Assembly: GCA_947626415.1 (NCBI GenBank)
Contig: CANQSA010000001.1
Span: forward strand, 1 to 64,000
Length of the DNA: 64,000 nucleotides
Direction of reading: 5' to 3'
Source: an uncultured Lachnospiraceae bacterium
GTDB lineage: Bacteria; Bacillota; Clostridia; Lachnospirales; Lachnospiraceae
Shown here piece by piece: positions 52,574 to 61,216 of the stretch; position 1 is the first letter of the stretch, and each line of letters starts with the position of its first letter. The translations under genes and the position numbers were made by a program. The notes under the pieces were generated by a model that saw nothing but the letters and a program-made list of their open reading frames with translations, made no database searches and had not been told where the DNA came from.

Positions 52574-53605
52574 ATGAAATGTAATATAATTGAAATTCCG
52601 GATTTTTCTCAATCTGTTATGGCGCTGCACAATGTCTGCAGCTGCCCGCTTGACAAAATTTTATTTTTTGATATTGAAACAACCGGACTTTCCGCCCGCA
52701 GCAGTTATTTATATCTGATCGGCTGCGCATACTATAGCAGCGGCCGTTTTTATCTGAAACAATGGTTTCTGGAAAACCCGTCGGAAGAAAAGGAAACTTT
52801 GATCCGGTTTTATCATTTTATGCGCTCCTATGACGTTTTGATCCATTTTAACGGAACGACTTTTGATATGCCGTATATCCTCCATAAATGGCAGCGCTAT
52901 GCCCTGCCCTACGACTTTTCCGGGATAGAAAGCATCGACCTTTATAAACTGCTGCTGCCGTATAAAACCCTGCTCGGCCTGCCAAACTTAAAACAGAAGA
53001 CACTGGAAGATTTTCTGGGGAGGGATCGGAAAGATCCTTTTGACGGGGGACAGCTGATCGCTGTATATCAGGAATATCTTACGACACACGATCCCCGCGG
53101 ACTGGCCTGCCTGTTATTACATAATAAAGAAGATGTGGAAGGGCTGACCGCTCTGCCTGCCATGCTTACTTACGGGAATTGCCTGCGCGGCGAATTTGAT
53201 TTTAAAAGTGCACAGGTTACCGAAGGCCATACGGCGGACGGAACTCCCTGTTTTCATCTGGATCTCTGCCTGCAGTCCCGGCTCCCATTTCCGGTTCCTG
53301 TTACATACCAGAAAAACGCTTATTATCTGAAAATGAGCGGGACACAGATGGTCATTACGGAAACCAGTCCGGACGGTATGTTCCATAAATACTATGGAAA
53401 TTATAAAGACTACTGCTATCTTCCGGTTGAAGATACGATCATTCCGAAGTCCATGGCGGCCGGAATCTCCAAAGACAGAAAACGGCCGGCGACAAAAGCG
53501 ACCTGCTATTCGCGTTTCTTCGCCGGCGATGAATTTTTGCGCGATCCAAACGCCGTTTCCGCTTACGCCGTCAGCCTGTCTGATTTTTTAATGACAGTAA
53601 AATAA
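52574..53605 (+). CDS. YprB-like ribonuclease H-fold exonuclease
   Basis: A 343-residue protein with a DEDD-type exonuclease core (RNase_H_2, about 25-200): FFDIETTGLSARSSY, VLIHFNGTTFDMPYI and LLHNKEDVEGLTAL carry the acidic metal-binding residues. The C-terminal 150 residues match no domain I know. YprB-type proteins are implicated in nucleic-acid processing, but no activity is established. The ATG at 52574 is preceded by AAAGGA; the frame opens 91 codons earlier without coding character. Confidence 0.85.
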   Translation: MKCNIIEIPDFSQSVMALHNVCSCPLDKILFFDIETTGLSARSSYLYLIGCAYYSSGRFYLKQWFLENPSEEKETLIRFYHFMRSYDVLIHFNGTTFDMPYILHKWQRYALPYDFSGIESIDLYKLLLPYKTLLGLPNLKQKTLEDFLGRDRKDPFDGGQLIAVYQEYLTTHDPRGLACLLLHNKEDVEGLTALPAMLTYGNCLRGEFDFKSAQVTEGHTADGTPCFHLDLCLQSRLPFPVPVTYQKNAYYLKMSGTQMVITETSPDGMFHKYYGNYKDYCYLPVEDTIIPKSMAAGISKDRKRPATKATCYSRFFAGDEFLRDPNAVSAYAVSLSDFLMTVK

Positions 53606-53739
53606 ACAATTCCATTTCCTAACTGGCGTTCTAATACTTACCAGTGTATTTTCAATCAGACTCCATATACTAGGACTGTAACAAACAACAACATGCGGTT
53701 TTCACTAAAATCAAGGCCGCGGAAATGGAGGAGTTTATT

Positions 53740-53943
53740 ATGACATCATCATCTAACAAGACAAATGTACCTGAGGCAAAGAGTGCCTTAAATCGTTTTA
53801 AGATGGAAGTTGCAAATGAAATCGGCGTACCTTTGACTGACGGTTACAACGGTAACTTAACTTCCGCACAGAACGGTTCTGTAGGCGGTTATATGGTCAA
53901 GAAAATGATCGAAGCACAGGAAAGACAGATGGCCGGTAAATAA
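53740..53943 (+). CDS. alpha/beta-type small acid-soluble spore protein
   Basis: A 67-residue DNA-binding spore protein that coats and protects forespore DNA. It contains ALNRFKMEVANEIGVPL, with the GPR cleavage region around EVANEIG, and the second conserved helix NGSVGGYMVKKMIEAQER. GGAGG precedes the ATG at 53740; an ATG five codons earlier is poorer. A forespore promoter is expected in 53606-53739, but I could not identify one. Confidence 0.95.
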   Translation: MTSSSNKTNVPEAKSALNRFKMEVANEIGVPLTDGYNGNLTSAQNGSVGGYMVKKMIEAQERQMAGK

Positions 53944-53963
53944 GTAACCTAGCCGGGCAAATG

Positions 53964-54013
53964 AAAAGAGACTGCTGCATCCCTGTTTTTACAGGCTTAC
54001 AACAGTCTCTTTT
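53964..54013. terminator. bidirectional terminator between the SASP gene and murF
   Basis: AAAAGAGACTG (53964-53974) pairs with CAGTCTCTTTT (54003-54013), with a small inner hairpin CCTGT/ACAGG in the loop and a T7 run after it. murF, reading the other way, ends 27 bases further on. Confidence 0.82.
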
Positions 54014-54039
54014 TTTATCGTTCTGCTTCCGGCATCCTG

Positions 54040-56184
54040 CTAAGAAACAGCCCTGTCTTTTTTCCTTTTGTCCTTCCGTTCCTGCGGCGACAGGATCAAA
54101 TGCGCCAAACCGATCAGGACATAGATTCCGTATACGGCCAGAGTCAGTCCCAGTTTCCAGAAATCCACTTTGGCTACCGCAGCAACCTGATTGACATAAT
54201 AATCATACTGCAAGAAGATATTGGAAAGTCCCAGCACGATCTGAAAAACATTAAGCAGCTCCGCGAAAAACAGTAAGATCCCGGATTCCGGCAAAAGCAG
54301 CGCCTTTAAGCCTTCCGCCAGCATCCAGCAAGCCGCCGCGAAAAACCAAAGCAGATAAACCCAGGAAGTGATCCCGGAGATCGCTCTGTTACCGAACAGC
54401 ATACTGTTTAAGACAGAATAGTTGACAATCAAAAGCACTTCGATCAGACCCAGCAGACACAGACCGCGGCAGATCCGGAACAGAGATTCCCGGAAAAATC
54501 CGCACAGAATGGTTACCATGCTAAACGCCAGTAAAACAAAATAATAACTTAACTGCATCGATACATTGTGTCTGTATAGGGTATCGCCGATCAGCAGACA
54601 GCTCAGCGCCGCCGCCAATAAGCCCAACAGCATAACCGGAATATTGGCCCGGGATTTCTTCACAGCGGAAGGCGCCGGATTGAACACCGGATTGGGAACC
54701 GGCTTTGCCGGTTCGGCCGTTTCGCCGGAAAACGCCGTCATTTTCGGCAGCGCCGCGGTGTGCCAGAGATCCTGTTTTACAGGCTCCGGTTCCGGGAAAT
54801 CCGCTTTCGTCCTTGCCTTCAGCCATTCTACGATCTCCGGAAACTCCATTCCGTGAGAGGCCTTAACCAATACCGTATCGCCCGGCCGCAGACACTGCGG
54901 CAGCGCCGCAAACAACTGTTCCTTGGTTTCAAAATACCGGACTGTCCGGCCGCCGGAAATCCTTACCGAAGCGTCGTAAGCGGCTCGGCTTAGCTTTCCT
55001 ACATATAAAATAACGTCCAACGCCCGCATCGCGGCATATTCACCGACCTGCGCATGCAGCGCCTCTTCTTCTTTTCCAAGCTCAAACATATCGCCCAGGA
55101 TGGCCGCCTTCCGGCCGGACGCCTGGCTGAGCACGTCTATGGCAGCTTTCATAGAAACCGGATTGGCATTATAACAGTCGTCCAGAATGGTAAAAACATC
55201 AGTTTCAATCCGGTTATTTCTCCCGCTGACGGTCTGGATTGAAGTGATCCCGGCGGTCATTTCTTCCGGTGTCATCCCGAGGATCTGTCCGACAGCCATG
55301 CCGGCCATGGCATTTAAGATCATATGTCTGCCCGGAATCGGAATCTTTGCGGAAATGGTCTGCGCGCCGATGTGGAAGTCGGCAGAAATGCCGTCCAGAC
55401 CCAGTTCTTTGATATGATCCGCGTAAATCGCGCCTTTCTGATTCTCGATCCCATAGAAAACGGGCGGCGTTCCCTTTACCTTGGCAATGGTCTTTAATTT
55501 ATCGTCGTCACCGTTTAATACAACTCTTCCTTCCGGCCGCAGATAGGTGAAAATCTCCGTCTTCGCGCGCAAAACGCCGTTCCGGTCACCCAGATTTTCC
55601 AGATGGCAGTAGCCGATATTGGTGAGCACGCAGATATCCGGTTTCGCGATCTGGCTTAAGCGCGTCATTTCCCCAAAGCTGTCGATCCCCATTTCCAGTA
55701 CGGCGACCTCGTGTTCCGGCCGGATCTGAAAGATCGTCAGCGGAAGGCCGATCTCATTGTTAAAATTCCCTTCTGTTTTCAATACCCGGTATTTCTGTCC
55801 CAGAACCGCAGCAATCATTTCCTTCGTGCTGGTTTTGCCCACACTGCCGGTTACGCCGACAACTTTAATATCGGTGGCCTCCCGATAATACGCCGCGATC
55901 TCCTTTAACGCCTGCCTGGTGGATTCCACCTGAATATAAGGACGCGTTTCCTCCGGCAGCGGCTGTTCCGTCAGCGTACAGGCTGCTCCTGCAGCAAATA
56001 TGTCCGGAATAAAGCTGTGCCCGTCAACCCGTTCCCCGACGATCGGGATATATAGATATCCCGGCTGTATCTGTCTGGAATCGATCACAATTCCTTCTAC
56101 TTCCTGTCCGGCAAGCGCGCCGTCTCCGTGGTATACACCGTGACATGCGCCCGCAATGGCCTCCAGCGTCATATTCTTCATCAT
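54040..56184 (-). CDS. murF: MurF ligase fused to a C-terminal membrane domain
   Basis: Residues 1-460 are UDP-N-acetylmuramoyl-tripeptide:D-Ala-D-Ala ligase, the last cytoplasmic step of peptidoglycan precursor synthesis. The P-loop is GVTGSVGKTST (110-120), then KTEGNFNNEIGLPLT, TNIGYCHLENLG and LDDCYNANPVSM. A proline-rich linker (464-512) follows and then about 190 residues with roughly six membrane helices (515-533, 546-563, 571-590, 603-625, 632-655, 677-699), ending in a lysine/arginine tail. MurF is normally about 450 residues and soluble, so the fusion is unusual. It lies 19 bases after ddl, which makes its substrate. Confidence 0.92.
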   Translation of the reverse strand: MMKNMTLEAIAGACHGVYHGDGALAGQEVEGIVIDSRQIQPGYLYIPIVGERVDGHSFIPDIFAAGAACTLTEQPLPEETRPYIQVESTRQALKEIAAYYREATDIKVVGVTGSVGKTSTKEMIAAVLGQKYRVLKTEGNFNNEIGLPLTIFQIRPEHEVAVLEMGIDSFGEMTRLSQIAKPDICVLTNIGYCHLENLGDRNGVLRAKTEIFTYLRPEGRVVLNGDDDKLKTIAKVKGTPPVFYGIENQKGAIYADHIKELGLDGISADFHIGAQTISAKIPIPGRHMILNAMAGMAVGQILGMTPEEMTAGITSIQTVSGRNNRIETDVFTILDDCYNANPVSMKAAIDVLSQASGRKAAILGDMFELGKEEEALHAQVGEYAAMRALDVILYVGKLSRAAYDASVRISGGRTVRYFETKEQLFAALPQCLRPGDTVLVKASHGMEFPEIVEWLKARTKADFPEPEPVKQDLWHTAALPKMTAFSGETAEPAKPVPNPVFNPAPSAVKKSRANIPVMLLGLLAAALSCLLIGDTLYRHNVSMQLSYYFVLLAFSMVTILCGFFRESLFRICRGLCLLGLIEVLLIVNYSVLNSMLFGNRAISGITSWVYLLWFFAAACWMLAEGLKALLLPESGILLFFAELLNVFQIVLGLSNIFLQYDYYVNQVAAVAKVDFWKLGLTLAVYGIYVLIGLAHLILSPQERKDKRKKDRAVS

Positions 56185-56203
56185 TGTATTTGTATCCTTC
56201 CTG

Positions 56204-57244
56204 TTAATTTTTCTCGTATTTTTTCATGGAAACTTTTACCAGATAGTCGCACAGGGCCGGAAAATCCATTCCCAGCTGTCCTGCTTCCTGCGGCAGCAGG
56301 CTGACCGCCGTCATTCCGGGAAGCGTATTGGCCTCCAGACAGTAATATCTGCCGTCCGCATCCAAAAGGAAATCCATTCTGCTGTATGCTTCCAGCTTCA
56401 GCGCCTCTGCCGCGCGCTCCGCATCCCGCTGCATGGCTGCCGCAACCGTTTCATCAATCTCCGCCGGGCATACCTCTTTTGTCTTTCCGCTGTATTTATT
56501 TTCATAATCATACCAGCCGTCCGCTATGATCTCAATCACAGGAAGTGCCTTTCCGTCAATGACGCCGATTGAAAGCTCTCTTCCTTGAATATATTGCTCG
56601 ATTACGATCTCATCTTCATACGAAAACGCCTGTTTCAAACCTTCTTTATATTCTTCCTCTGTCCTGCAGATATAAACGCCGATACTGGAACCTCCGCAGC
56701 AAGGCTTTACCACACAGGGCAGATAGGGCGCCGGCTGCTGCAGGGCAGCGGAGAGTTCGCCGCTTTTCAGAACTTTGCCTTCCGGCGTGGGGATCCGGTA
56801 TCCCATCAGAACCTGTTTGGCAACGCCCTTATCCATTGCCATAGCGCTGCCCAGATGTCCGGTTCCGCTGTAACGGATTCCAAGCAGATCAAACATCGCC
56901 TGCAGTCTTCCGTCTTCTCCGTTCTGTCCGTGCAGTCCCAGAAAAACAAAATCCGCCTGCCTGCATAATTCAATCACGTTGGTGCCGATCAGCGGCGCGC
57001 CTGCCTGCAGGGCAGCTTCCACCTTCGGCGTATTCCGACGCATCTGTTCTGCCTGCGCCTCCAGCGGATAAGCGTCTCCCCGGTCAAAAAGTGCTGTCTC
57101 TTCCGATCCAAAGAATACATCGACCAGAACGGCGTCATACCCCGCGGTCCGCAGCGCGCTGCAGATATTATAACCGCTGTTGATAGATACTTCCCGCTCG
57201 GTACTGGTCCCGGCCGCCAACACTACAATTTTATTTACTCCCAT
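56204..57244 (-). CDS. ddl: D-alanine--D-alanine ligase
   Basis: A 346-residue ATP-grasp enzyme that makes the D-Ala-D-Ala dipeptide used by MurF. Blocks are VVLAAGTSTEREVSINSG, LGLHGQNGEDGRLQ, VVKPCCGGSSIGVYIC, YENKYSGKTKE and CLEANTLPGMT. LHGQNGEDG replaces the more common LHG.xGEDG spacing. The ATG at 57244 overlaps a four-codon minicistron (ATG AAA TGG GAG TAA) that starts seven bases upstream and may be incidental. It precedes murF, so recG-ddl-murF may be one unit. Confidence 0.95.
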   Translation of the reverse strand: MGVNKIVVLAAGTSTEREVSINSGYNICSALRTAGYDAVLVDVFFGSEETALFDRGDAYPLEAQAEQMRRNTPKVEAALQAGAPLIGTNVIELCRQADFVFLGLHGQNGEDGRLQAMFDLLGIRYSGTGHLGSAMAMDKGVAKQVLMGYRIPTPEGKVLKSGELSAALQQPAPYLPCVVKPCCGGSSIGVYICRTEEEYKEGLKQAFSYEDEIVIEQYIQGRELSIGVIDGKALPVIEIIADGWYDYENKYSGKTKEVCPAEIDETVAAAMQRDAERAAEALKLEAYSRMDFLLDADGRYYCLEANTLPGMTAVSLLPQEAGQLGMDFPALCDYLVKVSMKKYEKN

Positions 57245-57311
57245 TTCATTGGTATCCTTTCTGAATCTGTTCTCTCATATATCATACTGCATTTCTCCCT
57301 AAAATGCAATT

Positions 57312-59360
57312 TCATAAATTCATTTGCGCCGAATATTTCTCAATTCGCTCCGCCAGCTTTTGACTGATGCGAAAGCGCTCCAGTTCCGTACATTCCAGTT
57401 CTCCCTTTTCATAGCGACTGGCGGCTTCCGATGCGGCTTTCATCAGTTCCGCGTCCTGATAGATATCCGCCAGATGAAATTCCATATCGCCGCTCTGCCG
57501 GACCCCGAGCAGGTCCCCCGGTCCCCTCAGCCGCAAATCTTCACTGGCAATGTGAAACCCGTCGTTGGATTGACTTAGGATTTCCAGCCGTTCCATGGTT
57601 TCTTTCTTTCTGTTGGTACTGATGAATATACAGTAGGACTGTTCCTTTCCGCGCCCCACTCTGCCGCGCAGCTGATGCAGGGCTGCCAGTCCGAACCGCT
57701 CCGCGTTCTCCACCATCATCACCGTCGCGTTAGGCACATTGACGCCCACCTCCACAACGGTCGTAGATACCAGCACCTGGATTCTGCCTGCGGCAAATTC
57801 GTCCATGATCCGATTCTTATCGGCAGGCCGCATCTTTCCGTGCAGCATGCCCACACTGATATCCTGCGGTAGCGCATGCTGCAGCTTCTGCGTATACGTA
57901 ATAACGTCTTCTCCGTCCATCAGTTCACTGGCCTCTACCAGCGGACAGATCACATAAGCCTGCCTGCCCTTTCGCACTTCCTTTTCAATAAAGGCATAGG
58001 CCCTCGGCCGGTAATCAGCGGTAACCACACAGTTTTTAATGGGAATCCGGTTCGCCGGCATGGTATCGATAATGGAAATATCCAGATCGCCGTATAAGAT
58101 GATCGCCAATGTACGGGGGATCGGCGTAGCGCTCATTACCAGAACATGCGGCTCCATTCCTTTTTTCATCAGATTCTCCCGCTGCCGCACGCCAAACCGA
58201 TGCTGCTCATCTGTAATGACCAGCGCCAGATTCCGATATACTGCCTTTTCCTGGATCAGTGCATGTGTGCCGATCACGATATCCGCCATACCGGAAGCAA
58301 TCTTTTCATAAGCGTCCCGCTTTTCTTTTGCCGTCATGGATCCGGTCAGCAGCACCACATGATAAGGAAGGCCGGCCTGCTTCAGTAATTCGGTGATGCT
58401 CCCCAGATGCTGTCTTGCCAGCACTTCCGTAGGTACCATAAACGCCCCCTGATATCCCTGCTGCGCCACACTGCACAGAGCCAGAACGGCAATGATCGTT
58501 TTTCCGCAGCCGACGTCTCCCTGGATCAGCCGGTTCATCGTCTTTGTACCCGCCATATCCCGCCGGATCTCTTCCCAGACATGCTGCTGTGCAGGCGTAA
58601 GCGTATACGGCAGATGCGCCTGCAGCTGTTTCGCCGCTGTATGATCCGTGATCACATATGCGTTTTTCTGTTCCGCCGTCTGGTTCTTAAAGCTCCGCAG
58701 GACGGAAATAAAGAAGAAAAATTCGTCAAAGACCAGTCTGCGTCTGGCCAGCCGCCAGGCTTCCTGATCTGATGGGAAATGAATATTTTCGACAGCGAAA
58801 TTATATTCCGCCAATCCATATACGCTCCGCAGAGAGGCGGGCAGATACTCCGGTTCCAGCACATGCATGGAAAGCGCCTGTTTCACCGCCTTGATCATCA
58901 GGTTATTGCTTAACCCCTTCGTCAGCGCATATACCGGCTGCATCTGATGCAGTTTCTCCGCATAGGCTTCGACCCGGTACAGGGCAGGCTGCTCCATCAG
59001 ATAGCCGTTTCCTTTTTTACTCAGTTTCCCCCGGAAAATATACCGGTCGCCTTTTTGCAGCTGCTGCTTCAGATAAGGCATATTGTACCAGGAAATCTGC
59101 ACCCGCTTTCCATCCATATCGCGAAAAGCGCTTGCTGTAATCGTAAGCTGACGGATCCTTCTTACAACCGCGTATTCGGAGAGTACGCCTTCTATCGCGG
59201 CGATCATATCCTCCTCCGCCTCCGAAACCGTTACCGCAGGCGTATACAGATCGTAGCGCCTGGGATAGAACAGCAGCAAGTCCTCTACTGTATCGATCTC
59301 CAGTTTATGTAAAAGCTGTGCGGTTTTATCTCCGATTCCTTTTAATTTCCTGATATCCAT
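57312..59360 (-). CDS. recG: ATP-dependent DNA helicase RecG
   Basis: A 682-residue superfamily 2 helicase that remodels stalled forks and junctions. An N-terminal wedge OB-fold (to about 250) is followed by helicase motifs GDVGCGKTIIAV (Walker A), ITDEQHRFGVRQR (DEQH box), MSATPIPRTLA and VSTTVVEVGVNVPNA. A GTG two codons upstream is possible, but GGAG favours the ATG at 59360. In many Firmicutes recG follows the yloU-fakA unit; here two plus-strand genes stand between them. Confidence 0.97.
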   Translation of the reverse strand: MDIRKLKGIGDKTAQLLHKLEIDTVEDLLLFYPRRYDLYTPAVTVSEAEEDMIAAIEGVLSEYAVVRRIRQLTITASAFRDMDGKRVQISWYNMPYLKQQLQKGDRYIFRGKLSKKGNGYLMEQPALYRVEAYAEKLHQMQPVYALTKGLSNNLMIKAVKQALSMHVLEPEYLPASLRSVYGLAEYNFAVENIHFPSDQEAWRLARRRLVFDEFFFFISVLRSFKNQTAEQKNAYVITDHTAAKQLQAHLPYTLTPAQQHVWEEIRRDMAGTKTMNRLIQGDVGCGKTIIAVLALCSVAQQGYQGAFMVPTEVLARQHLGSITELLKQAGLPYHVVLLTGSMTAKEKRDAYEKIASGMADIVIGTHALIQEKAVYRNLALVITDEQHRFGVRQRENLMKKGMEPHVLVMSATPIPRTLAIILYGDLDISIIDTMPANRIPIKNCVVTADYRPRAYAFIEKEVRKGRQAYVICPLVEASELMDGEDVITYTQKLQHALPQDISVGMLHGKMRPADKNRIMDEFAAGRIQVLVSTTVVEVGVNVPNATVMMVENAERFGLAALHQLRGRVGRGKEQSYCIFISTNRKKETMERLEILSQSNDGFHIASEDLRLRGPGDLLGVRQSGDMEFHLADIYQDAELMKAASEAASRYEKGELECTELERFRISQKLAERIEKYSAQMNL

Positions 59361-59431
59361 ATCCACACTCCATAAATAACGGTCAAAAAATTACGAAACT
59401 TTAAAAGTATTTTAAATTTTTGAAAAAGTGC

Positions 59432-59460
59432 TTTACTCTTATTTAAAAATAGTATATCAT
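59432..59460 (+). promoter_or_regulatory. possible promoter for the SGNH-DUF4358 pair
   Basis: TTTACT (59432-59437), 17-base spacer and TATCAT (59455-59460). The whole 59361-59550 gap is AT-rich, so this is the best of several weak candidates. Confidence 0.4.
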
Positions 59461-59467
59461 ACTACTT

Positions 59468-59490
59468 GGTAAAAAAAATGAATTTTTACC
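59468..59490. repeat. inverted repeat in the SGNH leader
   Basis: GGTAAAAA (59468-59475) and TTTTTACC (59483-59490) with a seven-base loop. It lies between the possible promoter and the start codon and could be an operator or leader hairpin. Confidence 0.5.
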
Positions 59491-59550
59491 GAATTTTCCA
59501 TATTTTATATGGGACAATCAAATACCGCTGAAGCGGAAAGGAGAAAAACG

Positions 59551-60567
59551 ATGTCAAGCAAGAGATCATCTGACACACATTCTCCTGAATTTTTACCGAT
59601 ATTATTACTGACCATGTTTGTATTGATTGTATTTCTGGGGTATGCAGTCATACATGGGATCAGCTATGATACGAGGGGTACAGAATCGACGCCGGAACCA
59701 TCAGCATCAGAGTCATCTGATCTGCCGACAGAATCAAGCGGGGAAACAACAGCAGAGGACACCAGCCGGGAGTCTGTTTCCGGAACAACACAGAAGGAAA
59801 CATCGACTGAGGGAAAATCAACAGAGGAAAAATCGACTGCGGAATCCACGAAAAAGGACGAAGCAACGAAAGCAACGACGACAAAGTCGGGAAAAACCAC
59901 CTCTGCAACTTCTAAAACATCCAAAGAGACGACGACAAAGAAGCCAAAAGAGACTGCCAAGGAGACAACCTCTAAAAAAGGAACTGCCCTTGACGCCGAT
60001 ACGCTTTTTAAGAACTCTCTGTTTATCGGGGATTCCCGTACGGAAGGATTACGTCTGTTTTCCGGTATCAAGAGCGGGACTTTTTATTCCAATACCGGAC
60101 TTACTGTTGATCAGGTCAGCTCCGTGAAGTTTGTAACGGATGGGAAAACCAAGAAAACAGTGATCCAGGCATTACAGGGCAAGAAATTTGATAAAATTCT
60201 GATTGCCCTTGGCATGAATGAACTGGGATGGCCAAGCGCGAAAGTCTATTCTGACAAATATCAGGAGATGATTAAACAAATTCGGAAATATCAGCCGGAT
60301 ACTCCAATTTATATCCAGTCTATTATTCAGGTAACAAAAAGCAAATCCGACAGTCATGCGTATATGACACGGGAGACTGTCAATAAATTTAATGCTGCGT
60401 TAAAGAAGCTGGCGGATAACAAGACTATTTTCTATATTAATGTTAATCCGAAGCTGATTGACAAAAACGGATATCTGAAGGCGGATTACAGTTCCGACGG
60501 CGTTCATCTGGTCTACGCCAAATACGCGATATGGCTTCAGGAACTGGTTGACTACTTCAACAAATAA
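59551..60567 (+). CDS. membrane-anchored SGNH/GDSL hydrolase with Ser/Thr-rich stalk
   Basis: A 338-residue surface protein. A short cytoplasmic start and one membrane helix (about 14-34) are followed by a low-complexity stalk rich in Thr, Ser, Lys and Glu (43-146) and an SGNH hydrolase domain (148-336). Catalytic blocks are FIGDSRTEG (Ser162), LGMNELG (the N block at 221-223) and SSDGVHL (Asp316, His319). A deacetylase or acyl-esterase acting on a wall polymer is plausible but inferred. AAAGGAG precedes the ATG. It is followed by a DUF4358 lipoprotein gene 33 bases on. Confidence 0.87.
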   Translation: MSSKRSSDTHSPEFLPILLLTMFVLIVFLGYAVIHGISYDTRGTESTPEPSASESSDLPTESSGETTAEDTSRESVSGTTQKETSTEGKSTEEKSTAESTKKDEATKATTTKSGKTTSATSKTSKETTTKKPKETAKETTSKKGTALDADTLFKNSLFIGDSRTEGLRLFSGIKSGTFYSNTGLTVDQVSSVKFVTDGKTKKTVIQALQGKKFDKILIALGMNELGWPSAKVYSDKYQEMIKQIRKYQPDTPIYIQSIIQVTKSKSDSHAYMTRETVNKFNAALKKLADNKTIFYINVNPKLIDKNGYLKADYSSDGVHLVYAKYAIWLQELVDYFNK

Positions 60568-60600
60568 GGAATTACAATCAAAGGGTAAGTGTGATACATA

Positions 60601-61113
60601 ATGAAGAAACTGATCTTAATCGGAGCAATCTTATGCTCCATGGCTATTACAACCGCCTGCGGCGAATCCACGGAAACGAAGAAAACGCCACAACAGCCCG
60701 GCAGTGAGACAACAACGACCACTCCTCCTGCTGCCGCATTTGACGATGCGAAAGCAAAAGAGCTGGCACAGGCATTGGTTGACGGAGGCATTTTTGAAGG
60801 GGAAATGGCAGAAGTCGACGCATCGATCGTACAGGCCAAATATGAACTGGACGACACGGTAACCTGTATAACCGCTTACCGAAACGCTTCTATGAACCCG
60901 GAAGAAATTACCATACTGAAAAGTTCTGAATCTCCGGACAGTCTGATCGACGCCTATCTGGATACACAGAAGACTTCCTATGATTCCTATATGCCGGAAG
61001 AGGTAAAGAAAATCGAGCATGTGATCCGCAAAACCTCCGGTGAATATACCGTTGTGATCGTATGTAACGATACCGACAAAGCAGAAACCATCCTGAAAGA
61101 TTATTTCGGATAA
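60601..61113 (+). CDS. DUF4358 domain-containing lipoprotein
   Basis: A 170-residue lipoprotein with signal peptide KKLILIGAILCSMAITTAC (lipid-modified Cys20), a short threonine-rich stalk (22-45) and a DUF4358 domain from ALVDGGIFEGEMAEVDASIV to VVIVCNDTDKAETILKDY. The domain has no known activity. It is cotranscribed with the SGNH gene and ends at a strong terminator, so the two probably work together at the cell surface. No MBOAT acyltransferase is adjacent. Confidence 0.85.
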   Translation: MKKLILIGAILCSMAITTACGESTETKKTPQQPGSETTTTTPPAAAFDDAKAKELAQALVDGGIFEGEMAEVDASIVQAKYELDDTVTCITAYRNASMNPEEITILKSSESPDSLIDAYLDTQKTSYDSYMPEEVKKIEHVIRKTSGEYTVVIVCNDTDKAETILKDYFG

Positions 61114-61145
61114 CGTTTCCGCTCGCTGACAACAGAACCATAACA

Positions 61146-61183
61146 AAAAGCTTTGCGCCTGTTCTTCCCGACGCAAAGCTTTT
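61146..61183. terminator. bidirectional terminator
   Basis: AAAAGCTTTGCG (61146-61157) pairs over 12 bases with CGCAAAGCTTTT (61172-61183), followed by ATTTTATT. It ends the DUF4358 gene, and the minus-strand fakA transcript reaches it from the other side. Confidence 0.85.
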
Positions 61184-61216
61184 ATTTTATCTACGAAATC
61201 CTGTATTGGCTGTCTT

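Noticed and set aside
53606-53739. CATATACTA as a forespore or sigma-K -10 box before the SASP gene
   Set aside because: It fits the sigma-K form CATANNNTA rather than the sigma-G form expected for a SASP gene, and there is no -35 match at the right distance.
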